Shown piece after piece: positions 60,418 through 64,000 of a stretch of DNA of 64,000 nucleotides (within the stretch, counting starts at the first letter, position 1; the number at the start of each line of letters is the position of its first letter). A program made the position numbers and the translations under genes. The notes beneath the pieces are model-generated. The model ran no database searches. It was not told the origin of the DNA and was given only the letters and a program-made list of their open reading frames with translations. Origin of the DNA: Nitrospira sp. SG-bin1 (GTDB lineage Bacteria; Nitrospirota; Nitrospiria; Nitrospirales; Nitrospiraceae); contig LVWS01000026.1 in assembly GCA_002083365.1 (NCBI GenBank), positions 29,392-93,391 of the forward strand, read 5' to 3'.

Positions 60418-61413
60418 TCATTTGCAAGCTGTCCGTAATGCTCCCATGCCTGTTCGTAAGCTTCGCAACCGTTGAAAATCACGAATTTGTCTGTCATCGA
60501 GGGTCTTCCCGATTGCCTCAATGTCGTCGGCAATCCTTCTGATCCTCTCGAGCCATGCATTTTGTCCGCCACTAAAGTCGTTTGCGTTCTTTCTTATGGC
60601 TCGCGCCATCGTAACCAGGCGGTCAGCGCTCAAAGGGTGAGTCACGCCGTGACGGGCAAAGCTTTCAAACGAGGCCGTGGACTCAAAGTCGCCAGGGGCA
60701 AGCTCGAACCGACTCACGGCTGAGAAAAAGACCACCATGCCCATGGGGGGAACGGGCTCTCTACTTGAAACAGAGAGACGCCGCATAACTTCAAGCGCAT
60801 AGGCGTCCGCCTCAATTTCCTGAGCCTGCGAAACAGCAAAAGGGACATCTCCGGAGTGCATATAGAGGATGTGGGCGAGCTCGTGGGCCATTATGAAATA
60901 AATAGCCGACTTCAGAATTTTCCCTGACACATCATTTACGTACTGATCAGCGAGGGCCTCTTTTGGTACTGGAAGAGCGACCAACGGAGGAGGTATGGGC
61001 CCTCCAAATTTCTGATATCGAATCATACCAACATAATCAAAAGCAGCGGAGCTATCGCATCCATGGTGGTCTAGCCACGCGAAAGCAATAGCCAAATCAT
61101 CCAAAAATTTCACTGACAAGGTGGGCACATACACTCGGCGCAAGCTTGCGTCAGCGGAGAAACTGAGGGGGCTTCGATCTGTTCCAACGGGTGGAAACCG
61201 TAGGCGAATCTGCCCTGCCTTCTCGCGGTCAGAGGGCGGTAATCTGGAAACCAAGTCCTCATTCCATGTTCCGGTTAGGTTCTTATTATATGTCTCAGCA
61301 GCCGCTTGAAGAGTTGTGGAATCATACAGACTTGTGTAGTCTGCCCCTACACTGACGCACGGAAGTGTCACTGCGCAGATGGCCAGCAGTCTCGTGATTA
61401 CGCCAATCATCAC
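60418..61413 (-). CDS. M48-like metalloprotease, exported
   Basis: The 331-residue protein has a signal peptide (MMIGVITRLLAICAVTLPCVSVGA). The zinc motif HELAHILYMHSGD (HExxH) is followed about 24 residues later by AQEIEADAYALEVMRR, with the third ligand Glu in the ExxxD-type motif. This is the M48-type gluzincin pattern. The HPLSADRLVTMARAI segment is typical of the region after the active site. It is probably periplasmic. Substrate unknown. Confidence 0.75.
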   Translation of the reverse strand: MMIGVITRLLAICAVTLPCVSVGADYTSLYDSTTLQAAAETYNKNLTGTWNEDLVSRLPPSDREKAGQIRLRFPPVGTDRSPLSFSADASLRRVYVPTLSVKFLDDLAIAFAWLDHHGCDSSAAFDYVGMIRYQKFGGPIPPPLVALPVPKEALADQYVNDVSGKILKSAIYFIMAHELAHILYMHSGDVPFAVSQAQEIEADAYALEVMRRLSVSSREPVPPMGMVVFFSAVSRFELAPGDFESTASFESFARHGVTHPLSADRLVTMARAIRKNANDFSGGQNAWLERIRRIADDIEAIGKTLDDRQIRDFQRLRSLRTGMGALRTACK

Positions 61414-61517
61414 TTTCCTCCTGTACTAGCGTCGAGTCATCATTAAGGCCAGCCTGACATTGCAGCTCTCGAGGTTATCTCAGCTCATTCTCTTTAGAAG
61501 ACTACTTCAAGAGTTTT

Positions 61518-62336
61518 CTACTTCGTATATGACTTCATGTACCATTTTTCCAATAAGCCATCGGCCGATTCCGCTTCAGCGCCACTTGGGATTGCAAGAG
61601 TGTGAAAGGCGGCCCCTGCTCTGAGCGCCTTTCGTACCGCAAATACAGTTGGTTCGTTTATCGTCAAGTTGCCATCACTCGATATGGAAAACTTTGCAGT
61701 CGGTGCAAATTTGATAAGTTGTGATAGTTCCGGGAGTTTTAGTTCGATTTGGGCACCTGTCTCCGTAAACAATTTGTACGAGGCGTTGTTAACAACAAAT
61801 GCTTCGGTGACCAAGAACATATTTGGAAAATCCAGCGCGTCTAAACACGGATCTATCTTCGTAAGATAGTTTGCATCCTTTAGATTTTGATACCATGACC
61901 GAAATTTTATGACTCGCATCGCAATAGCCGACTGATCATTTAACGAAAGAGTAACTGTTTTTATACGATTGAACGCCGGTCCAGCAGAGATTCCGTAGTA
62001 GTTGAGAAGAGCGATTGCATCGAAGGACGTCGCCTTATTGAATTCTGCTTTCGGAATATCGCCAATCTCAAGAAATGTGCTGAAATCGCTCTGCGTTATG
62101 CAGGAGTCGAGGTGATCGATCCATCTAGGCTGACCGTCGGTAGGATTTACAGTGATGATTGAACCCGTCCGGTATTTCGAATCGGGAATTACCAACGGTA
62201 CCCAGCCGCCAGCCTGTTTCAAGACCGTGCGAAGTTCCTCAGGGCTGTAGACAGGTCCAAGACCCGTCCTGCAACCAGGGGTCAGAAGAATTAGGAGGGA
62301 AAATATTAATATTGAACAGATACTACAACGTTGCAT
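61518..62336 (-). CDS. hypothetical lipoprotein
   Basis: The 272-residue protein has a lipoprotein signal SILIFSLLILLTPGC with Cys 22. The mature part contains SPEELRTVLKQAGGWVPLVIPDSKYRTGSIITV and later an alternating strand region with ELKLPELSQLIKFAPTAKFSISSDGNLTI. No recognised family. AT-rich as the rest of the island. It has its own gap on both sides, and no operon partner. Confidence 0.6.
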   Translation of the reverse strand: MQRCSICSILIFSLLILLTPGCRTGLGPVYSPEELRTVLKQAGGWVPLVIPDSKYRTGSIITVNPTDGQPRWIDHLDSCITQSDFSTFLEIGDIPKAEFNKATSFDAIALLNYYGISAGPAFNRIKTVTLSLNDQSAIAMRVIKFRSWYQNLKDANYLTKIDPCLDALDFPNMFLVTEAFVVNNASYKLFTETGAQIELKLPELSQLIKFAPTAKFSISSDGNLTINEPTVFAVRKALRAGAAFHTLAIPSGAEAESADGLLEKWYMKSYTK

Positions 62337-62414
62337 GAGGGTTCCTGGTAATCGAACTATTCAATACTACTGGTACATTTTCGGTCTGAGCATCGTGACT
62401 CACTAGTGCTGCCA

Positions 62415-63924
62415 TCAACGGTGGATTTTGTGAATATGTGCCTCGCCGGTACTTTCCTTCAGGAGGCACAAGAAGGTGGCGCCTATCGTGAATGGCTTAG
62501 CATGAGTCCAACCGCTTGACCAATCGCTGGTGTCGATTCGAGGACCCACCGTCCCATCGGCATTCATGCGAGTGACGTGAACAGTGCCATCACTACTCTT
62601 TAGCGTGAAGAGATAGGTCGAGCCTGCCTCCCGATAGAACTCGGCGATCGTCCACCCTGATGACCCAATAATATCGCTTGATCTCTACTCCGACAGATCC
62701 GTTCGGAAGTTTTTCAAAGTCATAGGCAGCCCAGATACCGAAGATCGTTTCCATGGGGATCCATTTATCGTCGGAATCATCGCGGTTCCAACCTGGATAG
62801 ATACGAATGTAACGGTGAACGACTCGCATAGTAATGATATTTGCGCTATCCACCTGAATAGTGACTACGTGTCCGGTGCATTCCCGCGTTTGATACCCAA
62901 TTGCGTAGTGTCGATCAGAGAAATAGCCGACGATAAATGGCCATTTTTTTCTTATTGCATCCCGGCCAACTTTGAAAACCCAGTACTCATCAGTAATCCA
63001 CCAGTCATAGCGATACCAGTAATCGGAAGTATGGAAAAGTCGGTTTCGTAGGAATTCGAAGCCTCGCCCCATGTCTTCCGGCCATGTGAAACCTCCAAGG
63101 TAGTCATGGAGCTTCATCGTCAAATTTTCAATATACGGGCCGTTCTGCTTTCTATCAGCATCAAGCAGACTAGAAGTGAAGTTGAGATGGTGCCAGCCTA
63201 ATAAATTCATCCAAGCAGTAGCTCCGCAACCGGACCAGTGGTTGTTGGAGTTGGGAGGGGTGTTCTTGGGAATCTGTAAGAAGTACGAATGGCCATTAGG
63301 GCAATTCGCAGATGCAGTATCAAAGATACAAGGACTGTTGGGTGATTTAGCAGCAATCCAATATGATTCTAATTTCTGAGCAGTCGGCCGCGGACGGATA
63401 AAGGTTTGTTTTAACTCTGGATAGGACCAGCGGTTCGACTTCCGATGGATTCCCCGTCGAGGGATCGATGGAAGCGGATCCCTCGGGGGCACGGACCTAT
63501 AGTTGCTAGCCTCACCTCGGCTATGCAACCTGGCTTCAGGAGGAATCGCAGTAGGGCGTTCACCTATCCCCCCAAGTAGGTTGCCGTTCGCATCTTCAGC
63601 TGCCATGTAACCTGGTCCAAAGTACACCATCTTAAAATTCTGATCCCCCACTTTTGCAGCAAGCCGATGAAATGGAGGCTTTGCAGTTTCACTTAATTCT
63701 ACGATGGGCAAGTCGTTCTCTGTTGCACTGATTAAGACATATCCTCTGTTCGTCCCCTGAGGGTCATTGATGATCACTTCGTAGTAGGCGGCATTTCCAT
63801 CGACGTCGTAAACTGGCTTAAAGCCAGCTGCTTTGGCATGAGTCCAGTCCGATATGTCTTTGAACGACTCTAGTGCTTCTTTGACAAGTTGATCGCGCAG
63901 TTGATCAGAGATGAGCTGTGGCAT
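62415..63924 (-). pseudogene. papain-like (C39-type) peptidase with C-terminal frameshift
   Basis: The intact frame from ATG 63924 gives 443 residues. The active-site motif HWSGCGATAWMNLLGWH (nucleophile Cys) is present, and a His in FSDRHYAIGYQ may complete the dyad. Near 62675 the frame changes. The alternative frame continues IIGSSGWTIAEFYREAGSTY, then LKSSDGTVHVTRMNADGTVG, DWSSGWTHAKPFTIGATF and ends at 62415-62417. That is a repeat-like beta structure resembling a propeller or lectin domain. One extra base (C) near 62680 explains it. Without it the product would be about 500 residues. It could be a real frameshift or a sequencing error. Confidence 0.7.
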
Positions 63925-64000
63925 GATGCCTCCATTGCTATGGGTCCGCCCCTCAGATCAGTCATCTAAGGAAGGTCTGATTTATTCTCCGCGCGGAATG
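63925..64000. other. window end
   Basis: Only the upstream region of the peptidase gene is visible; no feature can be called. Confidence 0.3.

Noticed and set aside
60375..60572. alternate frame at the 3' end of the M48-like gene
   Set aside because: Could suggest a frameshift, but the main frame continues plausibly to its stop and neither is clearly better.

Overview
This 64 kb window looks like a chromosomal segment of a GC-rich, diderm, free-living bacterium. It encodes lipoproteins, a TolC/RND efflux system and a giant secreted RTX protein. The gene mix (glucosylglycerate-type osmolyte genes, a soluble transhydrogenase, a keto-acid decarboxylase, many PIN toxin modules) best suits Nitrospira or a close relative in Nitrospirota. 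This is an inference from gene content; no rRNA or other strong marker gene lies in the window.

Layout. 1-4.7 kb: the end of a TPR protein, then an operon of outer-membrane lipoproteins (two LPP20-like, one LpoB-like, one COG3014-like). 4.8-5.5 kb: a PIN toxin-antitoxin pair. 5.5-9.7 kb (minus): a compact osmolyte operon with a GpgS-like synthase, a second glycosyltransferase, an MscS-related membrane protein and an MpgP-type phosphatase. 9.9-12.9 kb: a ThDP keto-acid decarboxylase and, divergently, the rRNA methyltransferase rlmI. 12.9-19.7 kb: an accessory island with three paralogous QueC-like PP-loop enzymes around a minus-strand pair encoding a YqcI/YcgG (GntA-type) N-hydroxylase and a DUF1989 protein. 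The island holds an IS3 relic and ends in a decayed copy of the rlmI 3' end, a gutted SDR gene and a frameshifted SEC-C gene. 19.8-24.7 kb: housekeeping and exported proteins. 25-28 kb: a WYL regulator, two more PIN modules and a 12-residue-repeat protein. 28.1-37.3 kb: a MYXAN/Dev-type class 1 type I CRISPR-Cas locus (cas6, cas3, cmx8, a small-subunit candidate, cas7, cas5, cas4-cas1 fusion, cas2) with a six-repeat array. 37.6-49.4 kb: an operon ending in a 3342-residue lipase-RTX adhesin/exoprotein. 49.4-57.4 kb: an XRE regulator, an RNA methyltransferase, a heavy-metal RND efflux operon and a cytochrome c. 57.7-64 kb: a tRNA-Phe 3'-half relic opens a decayed island of secreted hypothetical proteins, a DUF1566 pseudogene hit by an IS3 relic, an M48-like protease and a frameshifted papain-like peptidase.

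The strongest leads are these. (1) The PP-loop triplet with the GntA/DUF1989 pair may be an uncharacterised guanidine or N-hydroxyguanidine pathway. (2) cas7 is broken by a single in-frame TAA in an otherwise intact CRISPR-Cas operon. (3) A separate Cas11-like gene follows cmx8, and a cas3 HD fragment lies upstream of cas6. (4) A tRNA-Phe fragment may mark an island boundary. All family calls rest on motif recognition by eye; no database search was possible.
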